A stretch of DNA of 64,000 bases from CAVQOB01 sp963714325 (GTDB lineage: Bacteria; Pseudomonadota; Alphaproteobacteria; Rhizobiales; Hyphomicrobiaceae), in the NCBI GenBank assembly GCA_963714325.1, contig CAVQOB010000034.1, forward strand, positions 124,001 to 188,000. The letters run 5' to 3'. Position numbers and translations under genes: made by a program. Every line of letters begins with the position of its first letter. The first letter of the stretch is position 1. This document shows positions 53,186-61,973 of this stretch, in pieces. A model generated the notes under the pieces. It did no database searches. It saw only the letters and a program-made list of their open reading frames with translations, and was not told the DNA's origin.

Positions 53186-54777
53186 GGTCTTGACGCTGAC
53201 GCCCGGCGATGTCTCGCGTGGTGATCTGCGCCGAATCTATCGCACCCGCGCGCCGGTTCGGCTCGATCCGGTGTGGTGGCCGAAGGTTGATGCGGCAGCG
53301 GCGATCATTGCTGCAGCGGCGACGGGGGATGTCCCGGTCTACGGCGTCAATACCGGATTTGGGAAACTCGCGTCGAAACGCATCAGAGCGGAAGATACGG
53401 CACAGCTGCAGCGCAATCTGATCCTGTCGCACTGTTGCGGTGTCGGTCCGTCGACGCCATCGGAAATCGTGCATCTGATGATGGCGCTAAAGGTCATGTC
53501 GCTTGGCCGTGGCGCATCCGGCGTGCGGCGGGTGGTGATTGAAACGCTGACGCTGATGCTCGAGCGCGGCGTGCTGCCGGTTATTCCCCAACAGGGCTCG
53601 GTCGGCGCGTCTGGGGATTTAGCGCCGCTGGCGCATATGACCGCTGTCATGATCGGTGAAGGCGAAGCGACGCTTGATGGGGAGACAATGGCAGGCGGGC
53701 ACGCGATGCGGCACGCCGGCGTTGCGACGGTGACGCTGGCGGCTAAGGAAGGTCTCGCGCTGATCAATGGCACGCAGTTTTCGACCGCCTATGCGCTCGC
53801 CGGATTGTTCGAGGCGCAGCGGCTTGCCCGTTCGGCGCTGGTGACGGGCGCGCTGTCGGTCGATGCGGCGATGGCATCGACGACGCCGTTCCGGGCGGAA
53901 ATCCAAGCCCTGCGCGGGCATCGCGGACAGATCGCGGCGGCACGCGCGTTGACGGGATTGCTGTCAGGAAGTGCGATCCGTGACGCGCATGTGGACGGCG
54001 ACGAACGCGTGCAGGATCCTTATTGTTTCCGGTGCCAGCCGCAGGTGATGGGTGCGGCGATGGATCTGTTGGGGCAGGCGGCGCACACTTTGGCGATCGA
54101 AGCCAATGCGGTCACCGATAATCCGCTGGTGATCGTCGAGACGGGTGAGATTCTGTCGGGCGGAAATTTTCATGCGGAGCCGGTGGCGTTTGCGGCGGAT
54201 CAGATCGCGCTCGCGCTGTCCGAGATCGGCGCCATCGTCGAGCGGCGGATTGCGACACTGGTTGATCCGGCGCTGAACTTCGGCATGCCGGCATTTTTGT
54301 CGCCATCGGCAGGCCTCAACTCCGGGTTGATGATCGCCGAAGTCACGGCGGCGGCACTGTTTGCCGAGAACAAGCAGCGCGCGAACTCCAGCCTCGATCG
54401 ATTCAACGCCGACCAGCGCCAATCAGGAAGATCATGTGTCGATGGCGGCGCATGCCAGTCGCCGATTGATCGAGATGGCGCGGAATCTCGCGCACATCAT
54501 CGGCATTGAGTTGATCGTTGCGGCGCAAGGCATCGACTTGCGCAAGGATGGATTTGGGTTGGAGAAGCTATCGGCCACGCAGAAGAAAAAGGCGCTGCAG
54601 ACGAGTGTTCCGTTGGAACGCGTTCTTGCCGTCACGCGTGCGCGCATCGCCAAGCTCGGCGACGATCGCATGCTGGCGCCGGACCTCGTCGCGGCGGCTG
54701 AGTTGGTGGCCAGTGGTGCCATCACGACGGCGGCCGGACATGCATTGTTGCCGGGGTTGGGGGAGGCTGCAGGGTGA
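53178..54777 (+). pseudogene. hutH: Histidine ammonia-lyase, frameshifted
   Basis: The first enzyme of histidine breakdown, which releases ammonia to give urocanate. The residues that form the MIO cofactor, Ala144-Ser145-Gly146 in GSVGASGDLAPLAHM, are present, as are YGVNTGFGKLAS, RVQDPYCFRCQPQVMG and VTDNPLVI. Frame is lost just after FAENKQR; the family sequence continues one frame over as ASIDSTPTSANQEDHVSMAA. Removing one G from the CGCGCG run at 54378-54383 yields QRATPASIDSTPTSANQEDH and a 532-residue product. As given, the frame stops at 54509 with the final third of the catalytic helix bundle lost. The loss is either recent or a sequence error. Confidence 0.9.
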
Positions 54778-55096
54778 GGATCGGGACATGTCAGTTGAAA
54801 TAGAGCACTCATTCGTCGCTGGTGAGCCCCAACCTGCAGCATGGTGGTCAACATGTGAATAACCCCTTCAATGCGCTCCGACGGGATTAAGCGGCGCAAT
54901 TTAACATCGGTGCCGCCACACCCGCGACTGTCATCCCGGCATTTATTGCCGGGACCCATCGCGCTCCACATGCGGGCGCCGGCCTGTGGCACAATGGGTC
55001 CCGGGGACAAGCCCCGGGATGACACCTTTGGTGTTGAAACACCGAAAGCCTAACTGCCGAATTCTGCTGCGCGGCATAAGTTTGGAGACTGACTAA
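54778..55096. other. 319-base hutH-hutU spacer
   Basis: A spacer interrupting the hut operon that contains no credible gene. Its middle is taken up by a REP-like palindromic pair (listed separately). The gap is unusual because hutH and hutU are normally closely linked. Confidence 0.6.
54929..55024. repeat. REP-like palindromic pair inside the hut operon
   Basis: TGTCATCCCGGC at 54929-54940 starts a hairpin (CCCGGC-N7-GCCGGG) ending GACCCAT. After about 34 bases an inverted, slightly diverged copy (ATGGGTCCCGGGG ... CCCCGGGATGACA) ends at 55023-55024. The two copies can pair with each other as well as fold singly, in the manner of alphaproteobacterial REP elements. Confidence 0.85.
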
Positions 55097-56758
55097 ATGA
55101 CCCGCATTGACAATGCCCGCCGCATCTCTGCTCCGCGTGGGACGGAGATTTCTGCCAAGAGCTGGTTGACGGAAGCGCCGTTGCGCATGCTGATGAACAA
55201 TCTCGATGCCGAGGTCGCGGAGAAGCCGGGTGAACTCGTCGTCTATGGCGGCATTGGTCGCGCCGCGCGGGACTGGACGAGCTATGATCGGATCGTCGCC
55301 AGTCTGCGCGAGCTGAATGCCGATGAGACGCTGCTGGTGCAATCGGGTAAACCGGTCGGCGTATTTCGCACGCACGCCGACGCGCCGCGCGTTCTCATTG
55401 CAAACTCAAACCTGGTGCCGCACTGGGCGACGCTCGATCATTTCAACGAACTCGATCGCGCGGGATTGATGATGTACGGGCAGATGACGGCGGGGTCGTG
55501 GATCTACATCGGCAGCCAGGGCATCGTGCAGGGCACCTACGAAACCTTCGTCGAAGTGGGGCGGCGGCACTATGGCGGCAGTCTCGCCGGCAAATGGATT
55601 TTGACGGCCGGACTTGGCGGGATGGGTGGCGCGCAGCCGCTGGCCGCAACCATGGCCGGCGCTTCGATGCTGGCTGTCGAGTGTCAGCCAAGCCGCATCG
55701 AAATGCGGCTGAAGACAGGTTATCTCGACCGGCAGACGGCATCGCTGGACGAAGCGCTCGCGATCATGGCGCAGGCGGCTCGCGACAAGCAGCCGGTCTC
55801 CGTTGGCCTGCTCGGCAATGCGGCCGATGTGTTTCCCGAACTCGTGCGGCGCGGTGTTCGCCCTGACGTCGTCACCGACCAGACCAGCGCCCACGATCCG
55901 ATCAACGGCTACCTGCCGAAGGGGTGGACGCTGGCGCAATGGGAAGCCAAGCGCAGCAGCGATCCCAAGGCCGTCGAGCAGGCGTCGAAGCAATCAATGG
56001 TTGGCCATGTGCAGGCGATGCTCGATTTCCACCGTGCTGGTGTGCCGACGCTCGACTATGGCAACAACATCCGGCAGATGGCGAAGGACATGGGCCTCAC
56101 CGATGCGTTCGACTTCCCGGGCTTCGTGCCAGCGTACATTCGTCCACTGTTCTGTCGGGGCATCGGGCCTTTCCGCTGGGCGGCGCTATCGGGCGATCCG
56201 GAGGACATCTATCGCACCGACGCTCGCGTGAAAGAGCTGATGCCGAATGATAGGCATCTGCACAATTGGCTCGACATGGCGAAGGCGCGCATCAAGTTCC
56301 AGGGCTTGCCGGCGCGGATCTGTTGGGTGGGCCTCGGCGATCGTCATCGGCTTGGGCTTGCGTTCAACGCCATGGTGGCGTCAGGCGAATTGAAAGCACC
56401 GATCGTTATCGGCCGCGATCACCTGGACTCAGGCTCCGTCGCCAGCCCCAATCGCGAGACGGAGGCGATGCGCGATGGCTCGGACGCGGTGTCGGATTGG
56501 CCGTTGCTCAATGCGCTGCTGAATTGCGCGTCGGGGGCGACATGGGTTTCGATCCATCACGGCGGCGGCGTCGGCATCGGCTACTCACAGCACGCCGGCA
56601 TGGTCATCGTTGCTGACGGCACGGCGGATGCGGCGCGCCGGCTCGAGCGGGTGCTGTGGAATGATCCAGCGACGGGGGTCATGCGCCACGCCGACGCTGG
56701 CTATGCGGACGCCGTCGATTGCGCCAAGGCACAAGGGCTCAACTTGCCAAGTCTTTGA
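55097..56758 (+). CDS. hutU: Urocanate hydratase
   Basis: A 553-residue NAD-dependent enzyme that converts urocanate to imidazolone propionate. Strong blocks: LMNNLDAEVAEKPGELVVYG, QSGKPVGVFRTH, GTYETFVEVGRRHYGG, the NAD-binding TAGLGGMGGAQPLA, QTSAHDPINGYLP and GHVQAMLDFHRAGVPTLDYG. Length and sequence are normal. It lies 319 bases after hutH on the same strand, so it may have its own promoter in that spacer. Confidence 0.97.
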   Translation: MTRIDNARRISAPRGTEISAKSWLTEAPLRMLMNNLDAEVAEKPGELVVYGGIGRAARDWTSYDRIVASLRELNADETLLVQSGKPVGVFRTHADAPRVLIANSNLVPHWATLDHFNELDRAGLMMYGQMTAGSWIYIGSQGIVQGTYETFVEVGRRHYGGSLAGKWILTAGLGGMGGAQPLAATMAGASMLAVECQPSRIEMRLKTGYLDRQTASLDEALAIMAQAARDKQPVSVGLLGNAADVFPELVRRGVRPDVVTDQTSAHDPINGYLPKGWTLAQWEAKRSSDPKAVEQASKQSMVGHVQAMLDFHRAGVPTLDYGNNIRQMAKDMGLTDAFDFPGFVPAYIRPLFCRGIGPFRWAALSGDPEDIYRTDARVKELMPNDRHLHNWLDMAKARIKFQGLPARICWVGLGDRHRLGLAFNAMVASGELKAPIVIGRDHLDSGSVASPNRETEAMRDGSDAVSDWPLLNALLNCASGATWVSIHHGGGVGIGYSQHAGMVIVADGTADAARRLERVLWNDPATGVMRHADAGYADAVDCAKAQGLNLPSL

Positions 56759-56889
56759 GCGAGTGGGTTATTCGCCATTCTGCCAGCAGTTTCACAAACT
56801 GTTTCGGGATGTTGCTTGCCACGGAACCGCCCCAGGTCGCCCCCATTGACGCCTAAAAACTCGCGGAAGGTGGGGATGTGGGGGATTGG

Positions 56890-56905
56890 TTAACGCGATG
56901 TTAAC
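56890..56905. promoter_or_regulatory. CtrA-type binding site
   Basis: A perfect TTAA-N7-TTAAC match at 56890-56905, embedded in the fully symmetric GGTTAAC-GCGAT-GTTAACC (56888-56906). It lies 81 bases before the glucosaminidase gene start on the plus strand. CtrA controls cell-cycle and envelope genes in alphaproteobacteria, and ChpT, which phosphorylates CtrA, is encoded in this window. Confidence 0.65.
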
Positions 56906-56985
56906 CATCCATTTGATACTTCTATCAGAAGTTGATGGCGTGGCCTCGTTGAGGTCGCTGCCGTGCGTCTTGGGGTCTTTGTACA

Positions 56986-58203
56986 ATGGTCAATCGCGTT
57001 GTCCGTGCGTCCGCGACGTCGTTCGTCGCCTCTTCTGTCATCGTGTTGGGTTGGGCCGCCGTTGCGCACGCCGCCGACTTGCCGGAAATCAAGGCTTCGG
57101 CCAAAAACGCCGTTCCGGCCTGTACGACGCCCGGCCGCTTGACGGCCTACCTCAAGAGCCGCAACAGCGAACTCGATCCCCGCTTCATCAGCATCGCCGT
57201 CGACTACATGCGCTACGGCGAAGAGCTGGGGTTGCGTTGGGACTATGCATTCTATCAGATGATCTCGGAGACGGGTGGGCTCACCTTCAAGAATGGTAAC
57301 CGCCACGGCGATGTCAGCGCCAAGCAGAATAATTTTGCGGGCCTGGGTGCGACCGGCAACGGTGAGGCCGGCGAAAGCTTCAAGGACGTCGCCACCGGCG
57401 TCAAAGCGCATCTGCAGCATATCATGTTGTATGCTGGTCATCCGGTCGACAATCCGGTCGCGGAGCGGACACGCAAGGTGCAGGAATGGGGCGTGCTGAC
57501 GTCATGGCAGAAGGGCTTCAAGCGCCCGCTGACGTACTCTGATCTCGCGCAGAAGTGGGCGCCGAAGACCAAGGCCTATTCCGATACGCTCGAAAGTATC
57601 GCCGAGAAGTTCCAGAGCGAGCTGTGCAGGAAGCCTGATCCGCATCCGGAGATGCTGGCCGAGGCGCGCGGCGAAAATCGGCAGGTCGTCGAAAAGGTTT
57701 CCGGTGCCCGGCTTGCCCGAAAGGCGATCAGCGACGGCAAGACTGAGAACAGCGATACGCCGAGCGCGCTTGGCGCAACGCAGGCCGCCAAGGCCGCTAA
57801 TCCCGGCATGCGCATCATCAATGGCGGCGCGCCCGCTACCGAGCAAGCCGAGAAGCCTGCCGCATCGGCGTTGCCGCCGCGCGCGAACTCCGCACCCGAC
57901 AAGGGCACCGTGCAACAAGCCGCTGCGCCTGGCCTGACGGCCAAGCCGGTGGCGCCGCCATCGACCGGCGTGCAAAAATGCCGCGTGTGGACGGCAAGCT
58001 ATGGTGGGCAGAAGGCGATGATCATCAAGGCGGTGATCGACGGCGTGCTGAACTACACCGTGCTCGACGTCAACGAGGGGCAGGAAGCGCGCGAGGCCGA
58101 TGCCTTCATCGCGGCCTATGCCAAGGGCGGCGCGGTTGCTGGCGAATTCCAGACGCAGACGAATGCGCTCGATCGGGCGTTCGAGCTTTGCCCGGAAGGT
58201 TGA
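56986..58203 (+). CDS. Exported glucosaminidase-like protein 1
   Basis: A 405-residue protein. Signal peptide 1-29 (ending VAHA), then a glucosaminidase/lysozyme-like domain (about 45-215): LRWDYAFYQMISETGGLTF with a candidate catalytic Glu95, SAKQNNFAGLGATGNGE and FKDVATGVKAHLQHIMLYAG. A long Ala/Pro-rich linker leads to a C-terminal beta-rich domain (VWTASYGGQKAMIIKAVID) close to an exported-repeat type. This family, related to the FlgJ/GH73 glucosaminidases, cuts cell-wall glycans. A related gene follows. Expression may be CtrA-controlled (box at 56890). Enzymatic activity is inferred. Confidence 0.82.
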   Translation: MVNRVVRASATSFVASSVIVLGWAAVAHAADLPEIKASAKNAVPACTTPGRLTAYLKSRNSELDPRFISIAVDYMRYGEELGLRWDYAFYQMISETGGLTFKNGNRHGDVSAKQNNFAGLGATGNGEAGESFKDVATGVKAHLQHIMLYAGHPVDNPVAERTRKVQEWGVLTSWQKGFKRPLTYSDLAQKWAPKTKAYSDTLESIAEKFQSELCRKPDPHPEMLAEARGENRQVVEKVSGARLARKAISDGKTENSDTPSALGATQAAKAANPGMRIINGGAPATEQAEKPAASALPPRANSAPDKGTVQQAAAPGLTAKPVAPPSTGVQKCRVWTASYGGQKAMIIKAVIDGVLNYTVLDVNEGQEAREADAFIAAYAKGGAVAGEFQTQTNALDRAFELCPEG

Positions 58204-58333
58204 TCGAATCGATCGTAACGCCTGCCGCATCGCCTTGACTCCTTGTCCATCGACGCAGGGATCGGCTTGAGCCCTCAGTCTTTCGCGGGCTAACGCCGGC
58301 GTCATCCCCAGATATCGGAACGAGACATTTCGC

Positions 58334-59371
58334 ATGCAGAACGGACGTCTGGGATTGCTGGCCTTGACCGGCGTTGGCCTGATTGTTGCTTTCGCTGGTG
58401 AGAGCCGGCCGGCAATTGCGCAACAGCCAGCCGGCATCGAAATTCGCAGCAGTGCCAGCAATCGGGTGCCGGCTTGCGTGACGCCGGATCGCTTGATGCG
58501 GCATCTGAAGACCCGCAACGCCAAGCTCAGCCCGCGCTTTGACGAGATCGCGGCACTCTACAAGAAGCACGGCGATGCCAACCAGATCCGCTGGGATTAT
58601 GCGTTCTACCAGATGATCCTGGAGACCAACTATCTTGCCTATGGCGGCGATGTGAAAGCGCACCAGAACAATTTTGCCGGCGTCGGTGCGACGGGTGGCG
58701 GCGTTCGCGGCGATGGCTTTCCTGACGTCTCGACCGGCGTGCTCGCGCAGATCCAGCATCTCGTCGCCTACTCCGGCGAGAAGGTCGAGAAGCCCGTCGC
58801 CAAGCGCACACAAGAGGTGCAGGACGATGTGATCGCCAAGTCGAAGAAGCTTGGCCGACCCGTGCGCTTCGCCGACCTCACCAATCGCTGGGCGGCGGAT
58901 CGCAAGTATGCCCGCTCGATCGAATTGATCGCCGACCGTTTTCGCGCGGATATCTGTTCGGGTAAGGATGAGATTGCCGTTGAGCCGGTCAAGCCGGAGA
59001 AGAAGGTAGCGGTTGAACCGGCTGCAGAAACGGCCGGCACTCGGTTGGCGCGGCAGGCGGTGACCGAAAACCGCAAACCCGTGTCGCGGGCCAATCTCGG
59101 CGCGCCTGGTGCGGTGGCGGGTGCGATTGCGCCGGTCCAGTGCAGCGTCATGACGGCGAGCTACGGCGAGGCGTCGAGCGTGCTTATTCGGGCGCAGACT
59201 GCTGACGCGGTTTCCTTCACGGCGTTGGGCGTGGTGGCTGGTCAAGAGCAGGCGATGGCGGACGTTTTCATCAAGTCGCATGCGACGGGTGGAACGATTG
59301 CGGGACGCTTCCCAACTCGCGACGAAGCGATCGCCAGGGCGTGGTCGCTCTGCGATAGCGGCAAACCTTAG
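58334..59371 (+). CDS. Exported glucosaminidase-like protein 2 (tandem paralogue)
   Basis: A 345-residue tandem paralogue of the preceding gene. Signal peptide to about 30 (ending AIAQ), then RWDYAFYQMILETNYLAYGG with Glu97 in the position of the first gene's Glu95, KAHQNNFAGVGATGGG and FPDVSTGVLAQIQHLVAYSG. It has a shorter linker and a C-terminal domain with the same VMTASYGEASSVLIRAQ pattern. No CtrA box is seen in the 130-base gap before it. The pair differ in length and in the substrate-cleft residues after the catalytic Glu, so they may not be redundant. Confidence 0.82.
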   Translation: MQNGRLGLLALTGVGLIVAFAGESRPAIAQQPAGIEIRSSASNRVPACVTPDRLMRHLKTRNAKLSPRFDEIAALYKKHGDANQIRWDYAFYQMILETNYLAYGGDVKAHQNNFAGVGATGGGVRGDGFPDVSTGVLAQIQHLVAYSGEKVEKPVAKRTQEVQDDVIAKSKKLGRPVRFADLTNRWAADRKYARSIELIADRFRADICSGKDEIAVEPVKPEKKVAVEPAAETAGTRLARQAVTENRKPVSRANLGAPGAVAGAIAPVQCSVMTASYGEASSVLIRAQTADAVSFTALGVVAGQEQAMADVFIKSHATGGTIAGRFPTRDEAIARAWSLCDSGKP

Positions 59372-59662
59372 TCGCCAAGCGGCTCATGGTCAAAGCGATC
59401 GGTCGAGCGGCCGTTTGAAGTCCTGTAGGAGCCTCGGCGCCGACCTCCCCGTTCAAGGCGGTGAAGAAAGCCCGTGTAAAGTTTGCAACGGGTTCGCGCC
59501 CAAGCGAACGGGATGCGCGCCTGCGGTCGCATTTTTGCATGTGCCGCTCACTTTCCAACTACAATCTTCGAAAGTCGTGCACGTTTGTGCGCGATATCCC
59601 GTTATCATTGCAATCACCGCAGCAATGACGGACCGACCACTATTGCGTGGAGACCAAGCCCC

Positions 59663-61294
59663 ATGAAACTCGCGCACGCTCTCCTGCATGCCCTCAAGGA
59701 TTACGGCGCGCATGAGATCTTCGGCATCCCCGGCGACTTCGCGTTGCCGTTCTTCCGCGAAATCGAACGCTCCGGCATTCTGCCGCTCTACACGCTCAGT
59801 CACGAGCCCGGTGTCGGCTTCGCGGCTGATGCAGCCGCGCGCTATCGGTCGTCGTTGTCGGTGGCGGCCATCACCTATGGAGCTGGCGGGCTCAATATGA
59901 TCAACCCCGTCGCGCAAGCCTATGCTGAGAAGTCGCCGGTCGTGGTCATCTCGGGCGCACCGGGAGCCGCGGAGGGACTGACAGGGCTTGGTCTGCATCA
60001 TCAGGTCAAGCATCTTGGCAGTCAGTTCCTCATCTACAAGGAGGTGACGTGCGCGCAGGCGGTGCTTGACGATGCGCGGACGGCGCCGGCCGAAATCGCG
60101 CGCGTGTTGAAGGCGGCGCGCGAGCTGTCGCGCCCGGTCTACATCGAATTGCCGCGCGACATGGTCGATGCCGAGGTCGACGCCGTGCCGGCCTATATTG
60201 AGACGGTGATTGATCACGATGCGGCACGGGCAGCCGCTGCTGAGACACTCGCCCGGCTCGCCAAAGCGAAGAGCCCGGCGCTGCTGCTCTGCGTGGAAGT
60301 GCGCCGTTACGGGCTTGAGGCGAAAGTTGCCGAACTTGCGAAACGCTTGGCGATCCCGACGGCGACGACATTCATGGCACGCGGCATTCTGGCGGGCTCC
60401 GACGCGCCTCTGATCGGCACCTATCTCGGCCTCGCCGGTGATCAGGCGATCCGCGAGTGCATCGAAGGATCGGATGCACTGCTGATGCTCGGGGTTATTC
60501 TTTGTGACACCAACTTCGGCGTTTCGGAAAAGCTGATCGACCGGCGCAACGCAGTGCTCGCCTTCGATCGCGCCGTCCGATTTGGCCATCACGTTTATCC
60601 GGACGTGCCGCTCGCCGCGTTCGTCGATGCGCTCCTGGAGCTGGCCAAGCCAATGGGTAAGGCGAAGCGGACGTTCAAACCGGACTATCCAACAGCCATG
60701 CCGCACGACGATCAGGTGATCGTGCCTTCTGATATTGCAGCCGCGGTGAACGATCTTTTCGAGCGCACTGGTGAGCGAATGCCGATCGCGTCCGATATGG
60801 GCGATTGCCTCTTCACGGCAATGGACATGGTCTATACCGAACTGGTGGCGCCGGCTTATTACGCGACGATGGGGCCGGGTGTGCCGATGGGCATTGGCCT
60901 TGCCGCGGCGAGCAAGCGCCGACCGCTGATCCTGGTCGGCGACGGCGCGTTTCAGATGACGGGATGGGAAATCGGCAACGCACGCCGGCTCGGCCTCAAT
61001 CCGATCGTGCTGCTTTTCAATAATCGGGCGTGGGGGATGCTGAAGGTGTTCCAGTCGGAAACCCACTACAATGATCTCGACGATTGGCATTTTGCCGATA
61101 TGGCGACGTCATTGGGTGGCAAGGGTGTCCGCGTGGCCACGCGCAGGGCGTTGGCGGACGCGCTCGACGCGGCGCACGCTGATGCCGCGCACTGGCAGAT
61201 GATCGAGATCATGATCCCGCGTGACGCCTACAGCCGGACACTGACGCGGTTTGTCGAAGCCGCAAAAAAACGCAGCGTGTTGGGCAAGGGGTGA
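59663..61294 (+). CDS. ipdC: Indolepyruvate/phenylpyruvate decarboxylase (Azospirillum-type)
   Basis: A 543-residue thiamine-diphosphate enzyme that decarboxylates indole-3-pyruvate or phenylpyruvate to the aldehydes on the path to auxin or phenylacetate. It closely follows the Azospirillum IpdC/PpdC pattern: MKLAHALLHALKDYGAHEIF, GIPGDFALPFF, the cofactor-activating Glu48 in LSHEPGVGFAADAAAR, KSPVVVISGAPG, ADMGDCLFTAMDM-like (SDMGDCLFTAMDMVY) and the ThDP-Mg motif GDGAFQMTGWEIGN with IVLLFNNRAW. The ATG at 59663 begins the conserved MKLA; earlier in-frame starts extend into unconserved sequence. Confidence 0.9.
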   Translation: MKLAHALLHALKDYGAHEIFGIPGDFALPFFREIERSGILPLYTLSHEPGVGFAADAAARYRSSLSVAAITYGAGGLNMINPVAQAYAEKSPVVVISGAPGAAEGLTGLGLHHQVKHLGSQFLIYKEVTCAQAVLDDARTAPAEIARVLKAARELSRPVYIELPRDMVDAEVDAVPAYIETVIDHDAARAAAAETLARLAKAKSPALLLCVEVRRYGLEAKVAELAKRLAIPTATTFMARGILAGSDAPLIGTYLGLAGDQAIRECIEGSDALLMLGVILCDTNFGVSEKLIDRRNAVLAFDRAVRFGHHVYPDVPLAAFVDALLELAKPMGKAKRTFKPDYPTAMPHDDQVIVPSDIAAAVNDLFERTGERMPIASDMGDCLFTAMDMVYTELVAPAYYATMGPGVPMGIGLAAASKRRPLILVGDGAFQMTGWEIGNARRLGLNPIVLLFNNRAWGMLKVFQSETHYNDLDDWHFADMATSLGGKGVRVATRRALADALDAAHADAAHWQMIEIMIPRDAYSRTLTRFVEAAKKRSVLGKG

Positions 61295-61308
61295 GGACGT
61301 CCTCGTGC

Positions 61309-61346
61309 GGGCGTTTCAGCGCCGTCCTGCAACCGCGCTGATGCCC
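61309..61346. terminator. Possible bidirectional terminator between ipdC and the response regulator
   Basis: CAGCGC (61317-61322) pairs with GCGCTG (61335-61340) and GGGC with GCCC outside it, across a small internal loop, in the 69-base gap between two converging genes. There is no strong T run, so the call is tentative. Confidence 0.35.
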
Positions 61347-61363
61347 GGCGCGGCTTGTCTTGT

Positions 61364-61840
61364 TTATGACTTGTCGGCGGCGAGCTTTTTGTAGACCGTG
61401 GCCAGGGCCTCTTCGATGCTCGAGCCGTCGAGGTCGTCCTTGTGGACGCAGGCGATCGCACCAGCGTTGATCAGCTGCGCTTTGCGCGGCCGTGTCAGTA
61501 TGCTGGAGACGACGACAATGGGTCCTTCGTAGTTGCAGCGGCGCAGGAACGGAATGGTCTGACTGGCATCGTCGTTGGGTTTGAGCAGATCGTCGAGAAA
61601 GATGATGTCGGGCTTGCGCGCGATCACGGCGTCAAGCGCCAGGCCTAAGGTCTTGGCAATGCGGACCTGCGACTTGTAATTGAAGATGGTGTTGAGCGTG
61701 CCTCGCAGTCGGTTGGCTTCTTTCTCGTTGTCCTCGACGATCAGAATGTCATGGAACGCCGGCTTCGACTGGCGCGCGATCGCGAGCTGACTTTTGCGGG
61801 TCAGATGTGCGCCACCGGGTTTGGGCGGTTCGCTTGCCAT
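61364..61840 (-). CDS. Response regulator, receiver-only
   Basis: A 158-residue protein with a 30-residue N-terminal extension and one receiver domain: acidic pair Glu36-Asp37 in LIVEDNEKE, phospho-acceptor Asp83/84 in IIFLDDLLKPND, VVVSSILTRPRK and the conserved Lys in CVHKDDLD. No output domain. It lies 133 bases downstream of the histidine kinase on the same strand and is its likely partner. Confidence 0.88.
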   Translation of the reverse strand: MASEPPKPGGAHLTRKSQLAIARQSKPAFHDILIVEDNEKEANRLRGTLNTIFNYKSQVRIAKTLGLALDAVIARKPDIIFLDDLLKPNDDASQTIPFLRRCNYEGPIVVVSSILTRPRKAQLINAGAIACVHKDDLDGSSIEEALATVYKKLAADKS

Positions 61841-61973
61841 GGTCTCCAGTCCTTCGTAGCGGCGTCTTCTGCGCGCGGTATTGCCTATAGCAAGTTTGGC
61901 CGCATTTTCATCCCCTTTTCAAGGGGCGTTAGCCGGTTTACCCATCCACTGCCCGTGAAAGCGAGTGCTCGGG

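Noticed and set aside
58106..59281. A 391-residue open frame on the minus strand
   Set aside because: Antisense to the second glucosaminidase-like gene; Arg/His-rich shadow.
59453..61090. A 545-residue open frame on the minus strand
   Set aside because: Exactly antisense to ipdC, which has strong family motifs; the antisense product is Arg/His-rich with no recognisable domain.
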